Positions 17,679 to 25,940 of a stretch of 64,000 bases of DNA are shown in pieces. The notes beneath the pieces were generated by a model. The model searched no databases, was not told where the DNA came from, and saw only the letters and a program-made list of their open reading frames with translations. Within the stretch, counting starts at the first letter, position 1. Every line of letters starts with the position of its first letter. Source of the DNA: RPQJ01 sp963698735 (GTDB lineage: Bacteria; Pseudomonadota; Gammaproteobacteria; Steroidobacterales; Steroidobacteraceae); assembly GCA_963698735.1 (NCBI GenBank), contig CAVOSA010000008.1, forward strand, positions 62,001 through 126,000, written 5' to 3'. The position numbers were made by a program, and so were the translations under genes.

Positions 17679-18527
17679 GTGAACGGCCTGGAGTTCACTG
17701 CGGGCGGACATCGCTGGCGCGCCGACCTGGCGGCCCCCATCGACCTCGCGATCAAGCTCGACTTCGGCGGGCCGCAGCCAAGCTTTTTCGTGGCTGCGCC
17801 GGCGCAGAGCGAGCCGCTGCGGATCGGCGGGTTCACGGGCAGCGTCGCAAACGGCGCGAGTTGCAACTGCGCCGTGCACACGCTGGCACCGCACTGCCAC
17901 GGCACGCACACCGAATGCGTCGGCCACGTCACGCGGACCCCGGTCGCGATTTCGAGCCTTACGCCCGTGGCGCCGTGCCTCGCGCTGGTCGTCTCCGTGC
18001 AACCCGAATCGCTCGGTGCCGATGCGTCCGCCGTACCGGGCGGGCACGCCGACGCGACCGACAACGTGATCCGGCAGCGGACTCTCGTGTCCGCCGCGAC
18101 GCGCTGGCTCGACGCGCCGTTCAATGCGCTCGTGATCCGCACGCTGCCGAACGACGTGTCCAAGCGGCACCGTGCCTATTCGGGTTCACCAAGCCCTGCG
18201 CCCTATTTCCTGCCCGACGCCATGCACTGGCTCGTGGAGCGCGAGGTCAGCTCGCTGGTGGTGGACCTGCCGAGCCTGGATCGTGCGGACGATGGCGGCC
18301 GCCTGGCTGCGCACCGCGCATACTGGGGCCTTCCTGACGGCTCCGACGACGCCGCGCAGGCCCGGCGCGGCCGTGCGCTGGTGACCGAACTCGCCTACGT
18401 GCCGGACGCCGCCGCCGACGGCCTCTACCTGCTGGACCTGCAGGTGCCGGCCTTCGGTGCCGACGCCGCACCGAGCCGCCCGGTGCTGTACCCGTTGCAC
18501 ACGTTGCCAGGCGCCATACGCCGATGA
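17679..18527 (+). CDS. cyclase-family metal hydrolase, probable kynurenine formamidase
   Basis: KynB-like cyclase-fold enzyme of 282 residues, expected to hydrolyse N-formylkynurenine to kynurenine and formate. The metal-binding pattern HxGTHx(D/E)xxxH is visible as CHGTHTECVGHV. It is longer than KynB of Pseudomonas (about 210 residues), with extra sequence in the second half. The role is inferred from the motif and from its place between the dioxygenase and kynureninase genes. GTG 17679 is the start and its stop overlaps the kynU ATG (ATGA). Tryptophan 2,3-dioxygenase, the preceding step, is not in the window. Confidence 0.75.
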   Translation: MNGLEFTAGGHRWRADLAAPIDLAIKLDFGGPQPSFFVAAPAQSEPLRIGGFTGSVANGASCNCAVHTLAPHCHGTHTECVGHVTRTPVAISSLTPVAPCLALVVSVQPESLGADASAVPGGHADATDNVIRQRTLVSAATRWLDAPFNALVIRTLPNDVSKRHRAYSGSPSPAPYFLPDAMHWLVEREVSSLVVDLPSLDRADDGGRLAAHRAYWGLPDGSDDAAQARRGRALVTELAYVPDAAADGLYLLDLQVPAFGADAAPSRPVLYPLHTLPGAIRR

Positions 18528-19801
18528 GGCTGGACCGCGAACACGCCCATGCGCTGGACGCCGCCGATCCCCTGGCCGCCTGGCACGATCGCTTCATCCT
18601 GCCCCGCGAGCCTGGCAGCGGCCGGGAACTCGTGTATCTCTGCGGGCATTCGCTCGGCGCGCAACCGGTGCTGGCCGCCGAATATGTCGAGGAAGTGATG
18701 CGCGACTGGCGGTCACTCGCCGTTGAAGGACACTTCACCGGCCGTCACCCCTGGATGTCGTACCACGAACGGCTCGCGCCCGCGCTGGCCGATCTCGTCG
18801 GCGCGGACCCACAGGAAGTGATCGCGATGAACTCGCTGACGGCGAACCTGCACCTCATGCTGGTGAGCTTCTATCGTCCGGCCGGCGAGCGACGCGCGCT
18901 GCTACTGGAGCGAGGTGCGTTCCCGTCCGATCGGCATGCCGTCGAATCACAGGTGCGCTTCCACGGTCTCGACCCCGCCCGCGACCTCATCGAGATCGGA
19001 CCGCGTCCGGGCGAAGACCTGCTGCGGACCGAGGACATCGTTGCCCTGATCGAGCGTGAGGGCACGCGGATCGCAACGATCCTGCTGCCGGGCATCCAGT
19101 ACCTGACCGGGCAGGCGCTCGACATCGATGCGATCACGGCGGCCGGACATCGCGCTGGCTGCACGGTCGGCTGGGATCTCGCGCACGCCGCCGGCAACGT
19201 GCCGGTGCGGCTGCACGACGCGAACGCGGATTTCGCCGTGTGGTGCAACTACAAGTACCTCAACGGCGGTCCGGGTGCCGTCGGCGGCGCGTTCGTGCAT
19301 GCGCGCCATGCGCGCGACGCCGCCCTGCCGCGCTTCGCCGGCTGGTGGGGTCATGACAAGGCGACACGCTTTCTCATGGCGCCGGAGTTCAACCCCATTC
19401 CCGGCGCAGAAGGCTGGCAGCTCAGCAATCCACCCGTGCTCGCGATGGCGCCACTGGCTGCGTCGCTCGAGCACTTCGCTGCGGCGGGCCTGCCCGCATT
19501 GCGGAGCAAGTCCATAGCGCTTACGCGCTACTTCGAGCAACTCGTGCTGGCGCGGCTCCAGGACCGCGTGCAGATCGTCACGCCCGCCGCACCCGCAGCG
19601 CGCGGCGCGGCTCTTTCGCTGCGGTTGCTCGGCCTGCCGCGTGATCGCGCGCGGGGCGTGTTCGACGGGCTGCGCCGGCGAGGGGTATTGCCGGACTGGC
19701 GCGAGCCGGACGTGATCCGCGCCGCGCCGGTGCCGTTCTACAACGGCTTCGACGACGTCTGGCGTTGCGTCGACGCGCTCGACGCGGAACTCACATTGTG
19801 A
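18524..19801 (+). CDS. kynU: kynureninase
   Basis: PLP enzyme that cleaves (3-hydroxy)kynurenine to (3-hydroxy)anthranilate and alanine. It has 425 residues. The PLP lysine is in WCNYKYLNGGPGAVGG (quoted as NYKYLNGGPG), preceded by the PLP-binding Asp in VGWDLAHAAGN, and the N terminus has CGHSLGAQP. With a hydroxylase and a 3-hydroxyanthranilate dioxygenase in the same operon, 3-hydroxykynurenine is the likely substrate. Confidence 0.95.
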   Translation: MRLDREHAHALDAADPLAAWHDRFILPREPGSGRELVYLCGHSLGAQPVLAAEYVEEVMRDWRSLAVEGHFTGRHPWMSYHERLAPALADLVGADPQEVIAMNSLTANLHLMLVSFYRPAGERRALLLERGAFPSDRHAVESQVRFHGLDPARDLIEIGPRPGEDLLRTEDIVALIEREGTRIATILLPGIQYLTGQALDIDAITAAGHRAGCTVGWDLAHAAGNVPVRLHDANADFAVWCNYKYLNGGPGAVGGAFVHARHARDAALPRFAGWWGHDKATRFLMAPEFNPIPGAEGWQLSNPPVLAMAPLAASLEHFAAAGLPALRSKSIALTRYFEQLVLARLQDRVQIVTPAAPAARGAALSLRLLGLPRDRARGVFDGLRRRGVLPDWREPDVIRAAPVPFYNGFDDVWRCVDALDAELTL

Positions 19802-19812
19802 CGCGGCCCCAC

Positions 19813-19857
19813 CTCGCCCCTCCCGCCGCTGCGGGAGAGGCTGTGCAAAGCGCAGGT
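19813..19857. repeat. REP-like palindrome between kynU and kmo
   Basis: A 7-bp stem CTCCCGC (19820-19826) / GCGGGAG (19831-19837) with loop CGCT sits in the 64-base gap. The flanking CTCGCCCCTC (19813-19822) recurs exactly at 51264-51273 in another intergenic region. No T-run follows, so it is not a classic terminator. It resembles the CCCTCTCCCGC...GCGGGAGAGGG palindromes scattered in many proteobacterial genomes. Confidence 0.5.
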
Positions 19858-19865
19858 GAGAGCCA

Positions 19866-21242
19866 ATGAGGCGCCCAGTGACGATCCTCGGGGCCGGTCT
19901 CTCCGGCGCCCTGATGGCCATCTACCTGGCGCGACAGGGCCGCCAGGTCGTCGTGTACGAGCGCCGTCCCGACCTGCGCAAAGTGGACATGGACGCAGGC
20001 CGCTCCATCAACCTCGCCCTCGCCGATCGCGGCATTCACGCACTGCGCGAGGCAGGGGTGTTCGAGGACGTCGAACCCCTCCTGATCCCGATGCGTGGCC
20101 GCGTGCTGCACGCGGTCGATGGGTCGCTCACGTTCGCGGCATACGGGCAGCGGCCGCAGGAAGTGATCTATTCCGTGTCGCGCCCGGGCCTGAACCGGGT
20201 CCTGCTCGATCACGCGCAACGCCGGTACGGCATCGAGCCCCGCTTCCTGCAGGCCGCGCGCACGCTCGACTTCGAGCGCGACGAGCTGGTCATGCTCGAC
20301 GAGGTTTCCGGCGACACGTACACGCAGGCGCTGGCACCGCTCATCGCAGCGGATGGCGCGGGCTCGGTCGCGCGCCGCGCCATGACCGGCCAGCTGGGCG
20401 TGCGCGTGATCGAGGACATGCTCGAGCACGGCTACAAGGAACTCACGCTGCCGGCCGCGCCGGGAGGCTCGCACCGCATCGACCGCAATGCGCTGCACAT
20501 CTGGCCGCGTGGCGGCTTCATGCTGATCGCGCTGCCGAACGTGGATGGCAGCTTCACCGTCACGCTGTTCCTTGCGCTCAAGGGAGGCCCCGAGAGTTTC
20601 GCCGCGCTCGACAGCCGTCGTGCCGTGGAGGCGTTTTTCGCGAAGCATTTTCCGGACGTCGTGCCGTTGATGCCGGGCCTCGCACGCGAGTTCCTCGAAC
20701 ACCAGGTCGGCCGCATGGGAACGGTGTACGCGGACGCCTGGTCGGCCGGGGAAGCAGCCGTTCTGCTCGGCGATGCCGCGCACGCGATCGTTCCATTCCA
20801 TGGCCAGGGCATGAACGCGTGCTTCGAGGACTGCCGCGAGCTCGACGCCCTGCTGCGATCGGCGAGCGACTGGAAGTCCGCATTCGAGCGCTTCTGCAGG
20901 CTGCGCAAGCCCAACACCGACGCGATTGCGGCCATGGCGCTGGAAAACTTCCTCGAGATGCGCGACACCGTGCGTGATCCGAAGTTCATGCTGCGCAAGG
21001 AACTCAGCTTCGAACTCGAACGGCGTCATCCAGGGCGATTCATCCCGCGCTACTCGATGGTGATGTTCCACCACGAGATTCCGTATCGCGTGGCCTTCGA
21101 CCGCGGACGCGTGCAGACGGAGGTGCTGGCGCGCCTGACCGAGCATGCCAGTTCGCTCAGGGAGATCCCGACCGAGCGAATGGATTCCGTGGTGCTGGAA
21201 CTGCTCGATCCGATGCTGGCCACGGCTCCTGCGGCGTGCTAG
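19866..21242 (+). CDS. kmo: kynurenine 3-monooxygenase
   Basis: FAD-dependent aromatic hydroxylase that makes 3-hydroxykynurenine with NADPH and O2. It has 458 residues. The dinucleotide-binding ILGAGLSGALMAIYLARQG is at the N terminus, followed by MDAGRSINLALADRG, which is characteristic of KMO, and the second FAD motif LLGDAAHAIVPFHGQGMN (about residue 300). Together with the three genes upstream it forms the kynurenine-to-quinolinate route. It converges on folA with 31 bases between. Confidence 0.95.
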   Translation: MRRPVTILGAGLSGALMAIYLARQGRQVVVYERRPDLRKVDMDAGRSINLALADRGIHALREAGVFEDVEPLLIPMRGRVLHAVDGSLTFAAYGQRPQEVIYSVSRPGLNRVLLDHAQRRYGIEPRFLQAARTLDFERDELVMLDEVSGDTYTQALAPLIAADGAGSVARRAMTGQLGVRVIEDMLEHGYKELTLPAAPGGSHRIDRNALHIWPRGGFMLIALPNVDGSFTVTLFLALKGGPESFAALDSRRAVEAFFAKHFPDVVPLMPGLAREFLEHQVGRMGTVYADAWSAGEAAVLLGDAAHAIVPFHGQGMNACFEDCRELDALLRSASDWKSAFERFCRLRKPNTDAIAAMALENFLEMRDTVRDPKFMLRKELSFELERRHPGRFIPRYSMVMFHHEIPYRVAFDRGRVQTEVLARLTEHASSLREIPTERMDSVVLELLDPMLATAPAAC

Positions 21243-21273
21243 TCGGCGAGGCGGCCCAGGGGTCGCACGCGCT

Positions 21274-21765
21274 TCATGGCAACCTCCTCAGCTCCACGAA
21301 GCTGCAGGCATGCTGGTTCCTTTCATCGGCCGGCCGCTCCTCACGCGATGCCACAGTCCACTGCGCCGCCTCGAGCGCCGGGAAAAAGGTGTCGGCGTCC
21401 ACTACCGCATGCACGCGCGTGAGGTGGATGACGTCCGTCATGGGGAGCGCGAGGCGATAGATCTCGGCACCGCCAACGATGCAGATCTCGGGCACATCGC
21501 CCGCTGCGGCGAGTGCCTCGTCGAGCGAAGTGGCCACCGTGGCGCCGGGAATCTCGAGATCACGTCGCCGGCTGACGACGATGTTGTGCCGCCCCGGCAA
21601 TGGCCTGCCGATCGAGTCCCAGGTCTTGCGGCCCATGACGATGGGCTTCCCCATCGTCAGCGCCTTGAAGCGCTTGAGGTCATCCGGCAGGTGCCACGGC
21701 AACCGGCCGTCACGCCCGATTGCGCCCCGCTCGTCGGTCGCGACGATGATCGAGACGAGCGGCAC
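21274..21765 (-). CDS. folA: dihydrofolate reductase
   Basis: NADPH-dependent reduction of dihydrofolate, regenerating the cofactor consumed by ThyA. It has 163 residues from GTG 21765. Diagnostic stretches are IGRDGRLPWHLPDDLKRFK, the NADPH-binding VMGRKTWDSIGRPLPGR and ICIVGGAEIY. Nine bases separate it from the SET-domain gene upstream, and it is the last gene of a thyA-containing minus-strand operon. Confidence 0.96.
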   Translation of the reverse strand: MPLVSIIVATDERGAIGRDGRLPWHLPDDLKRFKALTMGKPIVMGRKTWDSIGRPLPGRHNIVVSRRRDLEIPGATVATSLDEALAAAGDVPEICIVGGAEIYRLALPMTDVIHLTRVHAVVDADTFFPALEAAQWTVASREERPADERNQHACSFVELRRLP

Positions 21766-21774
21766 CGCGGACCT

Positions 21775-22431
21775 TCAGGCCTTGCGCGCGCCGCCGCCCG
21801 TGCCGGCGGCTTTCTTCTTCGCGGCTGCCCGCTTCCTCTTCGCTGCCGCCTTCCTCTTTCTCGCGACGTCGAGCGGCACGCTGTCGAGCATCGTTCCACG
21901 GCACTGCGCGGCGCCGCAGCGGCAGGCATAGAGTGCGAGTTCGGCCGGATCGTCCGTGCTGTCCCAGGTGAGCTGGTAGTCGTACCCCAGTTCCTCTCCC
22001 GGCTGGATCGTGCGGACGGCCTCGATGAACACACGACGACCCTCGATCACGGTCTCGCAGTTCGGAGCGCACGTGTGGTTGATGTAGCGCGCGGCATTCC
22101 CGTCGACGCCCGCGTCGATGCAGATTTCGCTGTCGACGACGAACAGGAACGTATGGCCGTCGTCCTCGGCCTTGGCCTCGTAGCGCGCGTCGGCTTCCGC
22201 GTGCGAGATGCGCTGGCCCACGTACTCGATGATGCGCGTGCCGCTGCGGATGCGGCGCGCAGCGTAGACGCCACGGCCGTGGATGCGCGACCGGCGTACG
22301 ACGTAGAGCGGATCGCGTTCGCCTGACGCCGGGCGCGCGACCTTGTCCGCGTGCCGCATGTGCGCGTGGTGGGCGGCAGGCTTCGACTTCGACGAGACAT
22401 TCGCGGGCTTCTGCGACGGATTCTTCTTCAT
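21775..22431 (-). CDS. SET-domain protein-lysine methyltransferase with a lysine-rich tail
   Basis: SAM-dependent protein lysine methyltransferase fold, 218 residues. A basic N terminus (about 1-40) is followed by the SET domain (about 42-165): YVVRRSRIHGRGVYAARRI, the SAM/pseudoknot motif RYINHTCAPNCE and the catalytic Tyr region GEELGYDYQLTW. A post-SET-like CRCGAAQC (CxCx4C) follows, which with the Cys of NHTCAPNC could bind zinc. The last 35 residues alternate Lys/Arg and Ala, resembling histone H1 tails. The substrate is unknown; DNA-binding or ribosomal proteins are possible. Its ATG overlaps the thyA stop. Confidence 0.88.
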   Translation of the reverse strand: MKKNPSQKPANVSSKSKPAAHHAHMRHADKVARPASGERDPLYVVRRSRIHGRGVYAARRIRSGTRIIEYVGQRISHAEADARYEAKAEDDGHTFLFVVDSEICIDAGVDGNAARYINHTCAPNCETVIEGRRVFIEAVRTIQPGEELGYDYQLTWDSTDDPAELALYACRCGAAQCRGTMLDSVPLDVARKRKAAAKRKRAAAKKKAAGTGGGARKA

Positions 22432-23222
22432 ACGGCGATGGGGGCCTTGATGGCGGGATGAGCCTGGTATCCGGCGAACTCGAAGTCTTCGTACCTGTAG
22501 TCAAAGATCGAATCCGGCCGGCGCTTGATCATGAGTTGCGGCAACGGCAGCGGCTCGCGCGAGAGTTGCAGCCGCGCCTGTTCGAAGTGGTTGACGTACA
22601 GGTGGGCGTCGCCGCCAGTCCAGATGAAGTCGCCCACACCGAGGTCGCACTGCTGCGCGACCAGGTGCGTGAGCAACGCGTAGGACGCGATGTTGAAAGG
22701 CACGCCCAGGAATACGTCGGCGCTGCGCTGGTAGAGCTGGCAGGAGAGCTTGCCGCCCGCCACGTAGAACTGGAACAGCGCGTGGCACGGCGTGAGCGCC
22801 ATGCGCTCGAGTTCACCCACGTTCCAGGCGTTGACGATGATGCGGCGTGAATCCGGGTCGCGGCGGATCAGGTCGATTGCGCGCGAGATCTGGTCGATCT
22901 TGCGGCCGTCCGCCGCCGCCCACTGCCGCCACTGCGCACCGTACACGGGGCCCAGCTCGCCGTTTTCGTCTGCCCACTCGTCCCAGATGGTGACGCCGTT
23001 CTCGCGCAGGTAGCGGACGTTGGTCTCGCCGCTCAGGAACCAGAGCAGCTCGTGCACGATCGACTTGAGGTGCAGCTTCTTGGTGGTGACCAGCGGAAAG
23101 CCGGCGCCCAGGTCGAACCGCATCTGCCAGCCGAACACCGCGCGCGTGCCGGTGCCCGTGCGATCACCCTTTTCGGCGCCGTGCTCGAGGATGTGCCGCA
23201 GCAGCTCGTGGTATTGCCGCAT
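22428..23222 (-). CDS. thyA: thymidylate synthase
   Basis: Methylates dUMP to dTMP with methylenetetrahydrofolate, yielding dihydrofolate for FolA. From ATG 23222 it has 264 residues, the E. coli length. Active-site Cys is in LTPCHALFQFYV, with GDRTGTGT near the N terminus and CQLYQRSADVFLGVPFNIA in the substrate site. The open frame extends upstream only into lgt. Five bases separate it from lgt, and the stop overlaps the SET gene by 4 bases. Confidence 0.97.
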   Translation of the reverse strand: MRQYHELLRHILEHGAEKGDRTGTGTRAVFGWQMRFDLGAGFPLVTTKKLHLKSIVHELLWFLSGETNVRYLRENGVTIWDEWADENGELGPVYGAQWRQWAAADGRKIDQISRAIDLIRRDPDSRRIIVNAWNVGELERMALTPCHALFQFYVAGGKLSCQLYQRSADVFLGVPFNIASYALLTHLVAQQCDLGVGDFIWTGGDAHLYVNHFEQARLQLSREPLPLPQLMIKRRPDSIFDYRYEDFEFAGYQAHPAIKAPIAV

Positions 23223-23227
23223 CGTGC

Positions 23228-24025
23228 TCAGCCCGCGCGGAAGTTGCCGGAAGGCACCCGGCGCCGGTAGGCGACGAAGAGCATCGCGAGACCGGCGAGA
23301 ATCATGGGCAACGACAGGACCTGCCCCATCGTCACCCAGTCGAAAATCAGGTAGCCGCGATTTGCGTCTGGCACGCGCACGAACTCGACGAGGAAGCGGA
23401 ACACCCCGTAGCACAGCAGGAACAGGCCCGACGGCGCCCAGCGGAACCTCGGCTTCGACGTGAACCACCACAGGATGACGAAGAGCACCAGGCCTTCAAG
23501 CGTCGCCTCGTACAGCTGCGACGCGTGCAACGGCGTGCCGTCCACGATGACGGCCCACGGCACGTCGGTGGGTTTGCCCCAGAGTTCGCCATTGATGAAA
23601 TTGCCGAGGCGGCCAGCACCAAACCCGATCGCCGGCAGCGGTGCCGCGAAATCGAACACGTCCACCAGCTGCTTCCCGCGGCTGCGCGCAAACAGGGCGA
23701 GCGCGATCAGCACGCCGATCAGTCCGCCGTGGAAGGACATCCCGCCCTCCCAGATACGCAGCACGCTCAAGGGCTCGGTCAGGATGCGCTCGGTGCCGTA
23801 GAAGAGCATCCAGCCGAGGCGGCCGCCGAAGATCACGCCGACAGCGCAGAAGAAGATGAGGTCGTCGACCTCGGTCGGCTTCCACGTGGAGTTTGGCTGC
23901 GCAGCGCGGCGACGCGCGAGCCACCAGGCCGACAGGAAGCCCACCAGGTACATGAGGCCGTACCAGCGGACGTGCAGCGGTCCCAGCGACAGCGCAATTG
24001 GATCGAGTTGCGGATAGACGAACAT
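23228..24025 (-). CDS. lgt: prolipoprotein diacylglyceryl transferase Lgt
   Basis: Inner-membrane enzyme that attaches diacylglycerol to the lipobox Cys of lipoprotein precursors. It has 265 residues and about seven membrane segments. The family signature appears as GAGRLGNFINGELWG. Residues MSFHGGLIGV carry the catalytic-loop His. lgt-thyA adjacency is common in Gammaproteobacteria. Confidence 0.96.
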   Translation of the reverse strand: MFVYPQLDPIALSLGPLHVRWYGLMYLVGFLSAWWLARRRAAQPNSTWKPTEVDDLIFFCAVGVIFGGRLGWMLFYGTERILTEPLSVLRIWEGGMSFHGGLIGVLIALALFARSRGKQLVDVFDFAAPLPAIGFGAGRLGNFINGELWGKPTDVPWAVIVDGTPLHASQLYEATLEGLVLFVILWWFTSKPRFRWAPSGLFLLCYGVFRFLVEFVRVPDANRGYLIFDWVTMGQVLSLPMILAGLAMLFVAYRRRVPSGNFRAG

Positions 24026-24053
24026 CGGCGGCGTATCTTACCTTCCGGGAACT

Positions 24054-24611
24054 TTAACCGCCCACCTGGATGGGAATGACTTCGGTGCCCTCCGGGAACA
24101 GTTCCTGGCGGATCTCGTGCACGAGCCCCCACTCCAGCGCCGTGTCCGGATCCAGCGTCTGGCGGGCGAGCATCGCCCGCAGCACCTGTTTCTTGCTTTG
24201 CCTGGTGTTGGCGGCGATGACGCTCGCGCAGTTCTCCATGTCCACGCGCAGGCTCTTCACCAGCTCCATGAGCTTCGGCTCCTCGTAGCTCGCGGCCTCG
24301 CGGAAATTCATGCTGACCGGGTGCATCAGGAAGCGCGCCTGCGGCACCGAGATCCGCCTTTTCCCGGCGCAGTACAGCGCCACGCCGATCGAGTCCACGC
24401 TGCCGATGTTGTGCGTCGTGACCTCTGCCGGGATTCCCTTCAGATAATTGTAGGCCGTGAGCCCGTGGAACACCGATCCACCCGAGGTCGAGATCAGCAC
24501 CGTGAAGTGCGTGGCGCCGGCCGCCAGCTTCTGGTCCACGGTGCGCATCAGCGTGCCGATGCTGGCTTCGTTGACCGGGGTATAGAACTTGATGACAAAA
24601 TTGTCCGCCAT
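24054..24611 (-). CDS. ClpP-family serine peptidase
   Basis: ClpP-fold protein of 185 residues, shorter than true ClpP. The oxyanion region reads STSGGSVFHG, the nucleophile is Ser74 in SVDSIGVALYCAG, and the His is His97 in RFLMHPVS. An Asp in TLDPDTALEWGLV fits the third triad position. True ClpP usually has ASMG and MIHQP at these places, so this is a divergent paralogue. No ClpX or ClpA gene is adjacent. It may work with a Clp ATPase elsewhere or alone. It lies 28 bases upstream of lgt and 21 downstream of rlmI. Confidence 0.8.
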   Translation of the reverse strand: MADNFVIKFYTPVNEASIGTLMRTVDQKLAAGATHFTVLISTSGGSVFHGLTAYNYLKGIPAEVTTHNIGSVDSIGVALYCAGKRRISVPQARFLMHPVSMNFREAASYEEPKLMELVKSLRVDMENCASVIAANTRQSKKQVLRAMLARQTLDPDTALEWGLVHEIRQELFPEGTEVIPIQVGG

Positions 24612-24632
24612 GATTCCTCTGCTGGGGCCCGG

Positions 24633-25862
24633 TCAGTCCTGCACGACGCGGCAGAACAGCGACTTCAGGTAACGCGTCTCCGGAATGGCCGGGTGGATCG
24701 GGTGGTCGGGGGCATGGCCGCCGACCTCCACGATCTGCGCGAAGCGGTCCACGTGCCGGGCCGCCTGCTGGATGGTCGCGATGAGGTCGTCCTGTCCCAG
24801 GTGGTGCGAGCACGAGCACGAGACCAGGATGCCGTCGCGCGCCAGCAACTGCATGGCCTGCTGGTTCAGCTTGCGGTAGGCCGCCTGCCCTTTCGGGATG
24901 TCCTTGCGGCGCTTGATGAAGGCCGGCGGATCGACGATGACGACGTCGAACTTCTCGCCTGCCGCCCGCAGCGCCGCGAGCGCGTCGAACGCATCGGCGC
25001 GTTCGGCACGGACGATGTCCTGCAAGCCGTTTTCCGCCGCTGATCGCTGCAGCAGGTCCAGCGCTGGCGCCGACGAATCGACGCACACGACCTCACGCGC
25101 GCCCGCCCTGGCTGCCGCGAGCCCCCACGCGCCCAGGTAGCAGAAGACGTCGAGCACGCGCGCGCCGCGCACGTACTTGAGCAGCGACCGGCGGTTGTAT
25201 GCCTGGTCGTAGAACCAGCCGGTCTTCTGGCCGTGCCCGATCGGCACGTAGAAGCGAACGCCGTTTTCTTCGACCACGGCTTCCTCGACGGCCGGCCCGC
25301 TGGCGGTCTCGACGTAACTTGGCAGGCCTTCCAACTCGCGCGCGCCCGAGTCGTTCTTCCAGATGACTGTCTTCGGCGCGATGACCTTGTCGAGCGCCTC
25401 GAGGATGGCCGGCTTCATCGCCTCCATGCCGACCGTGCCGATCTGGCCAACGACGACGTCACCGAACCGGTCGAGCACCAGCCCGGGCAGGCCGTCGGAT
25501 TCGCCGTAGACGAGACGGTAGCAAGGCTGTGGGTACAGCTTCTCGCGCAGCGCGAGCGCGACCCGGAGCCGATGCACGAGCAGCGACTTGCCGGGAGCGA
25601 ATCCGGGATCGCGGCCAAGGATGCGCGCGCAGATCAGCGCGTGCGGATTGACGTAGGCGTAGCCGAGGAACCGGTCATTACCCGCCATGACGCGGCACAG
25701 CGCGCCGGGCTCGAACGCCGTGAGCGGCGTGCGCGCCGTGTCGACCTCGTTGCTGAAGATCCAGAGGTGCCCGCCGGCGATGCGGCGCTCCTCGCGCGGC
25801 TTGAGCCGCAGTTCGGGCAGGTCGTGGTGGGAAGTCGCGGTGGCCGGGGGCGGCGTGGACAT
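24633..25862 (-). CDS. rlmI: 23S rRNA (cytosine-C5) methyltransferase, RlmI type
   Basis: SAM-dependent methyltransferase of 409 residues that modifies a 23S rRNA cytosine (C1962 in E. coli). An N-terminal PUA-like domain (LKPREERRIAGGHLWIFSNEV, quoted as GGHLWIFSNEV) is followed by a Rossmann domain with VLDVFCYLGAWGLAAA, DPPAFIKRRKDI and the catalytic Cys region SCSCSHHLGQDDL. It is the promoter-proximal gene of the rlmI-clpP-like-lgt-thyA-SET-folA run. Confidence 0.93.
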   Translation of the reverse strand: MSTPPPATATSHHDLPELRLKPREERRIAGGHLWIFSNEVDTARTPLTAFEPGALCRVMAGNDRFLGYAYVNPHALICARILGRDPGFAPGKSLLVHRLRVALALREKLYPQPCYRLVYGESDGLPGLVLDRFGDVVVGQIGTVGMEAMKPAILEALDKVIAPKTVIWKNDSGARELEGLPSYVETASGPAVEEAVVEENGVRFYVPIGHGQKTGWFYDQAYNRRSLLKYVRGARVLDVFCYLGAWGLAAARAGAREVVCVDSSAPALDLLQRSAAENGLQDIVRAERADAFDALAALRAAGEKFDVVIVDPPAFIKRRKDIPKGQAAYRKLNQQAMQLLARDGILVSCSCSHHLGQDDLIATIQQAARHVDRFAQIVEVGGHAPDHPIHPAIPETRYLKSLFCRVVQD

Positions 25863-25893
25863 GCTCGTTTCCGCCGGCGCGCGGCAGCCTTCC

Positions 25894-25901
25894 GTTATAG
25901 T
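25894..25901. promoter_or_regulatory. overlapping divergent -10 elements (rlmI / thioredoxin-domain gene)
   Basis: GTTATAGT gives TATAGT on the plus strand (25896-25901), with a leader of about 33 bases to ATG 25941. On the minus strand it gives TATAAC (25899-25894), with a leader of about 25 bases to rlmI. It is the only AT-rich patch in the gap. No clear -35 is seen for either direction. Confidence 0.5.
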
Positions 25902-25940
25902 TGTCGCATTCTAGCCGACCGAACCCTGTCAGGTTCTGCC

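Noticed and set aside
19820..19837. Terminator between kynU and kmo
   Set aside because: The hairpin lacks a T-run and the genes belong to one pathway; it fits a repeat element better.
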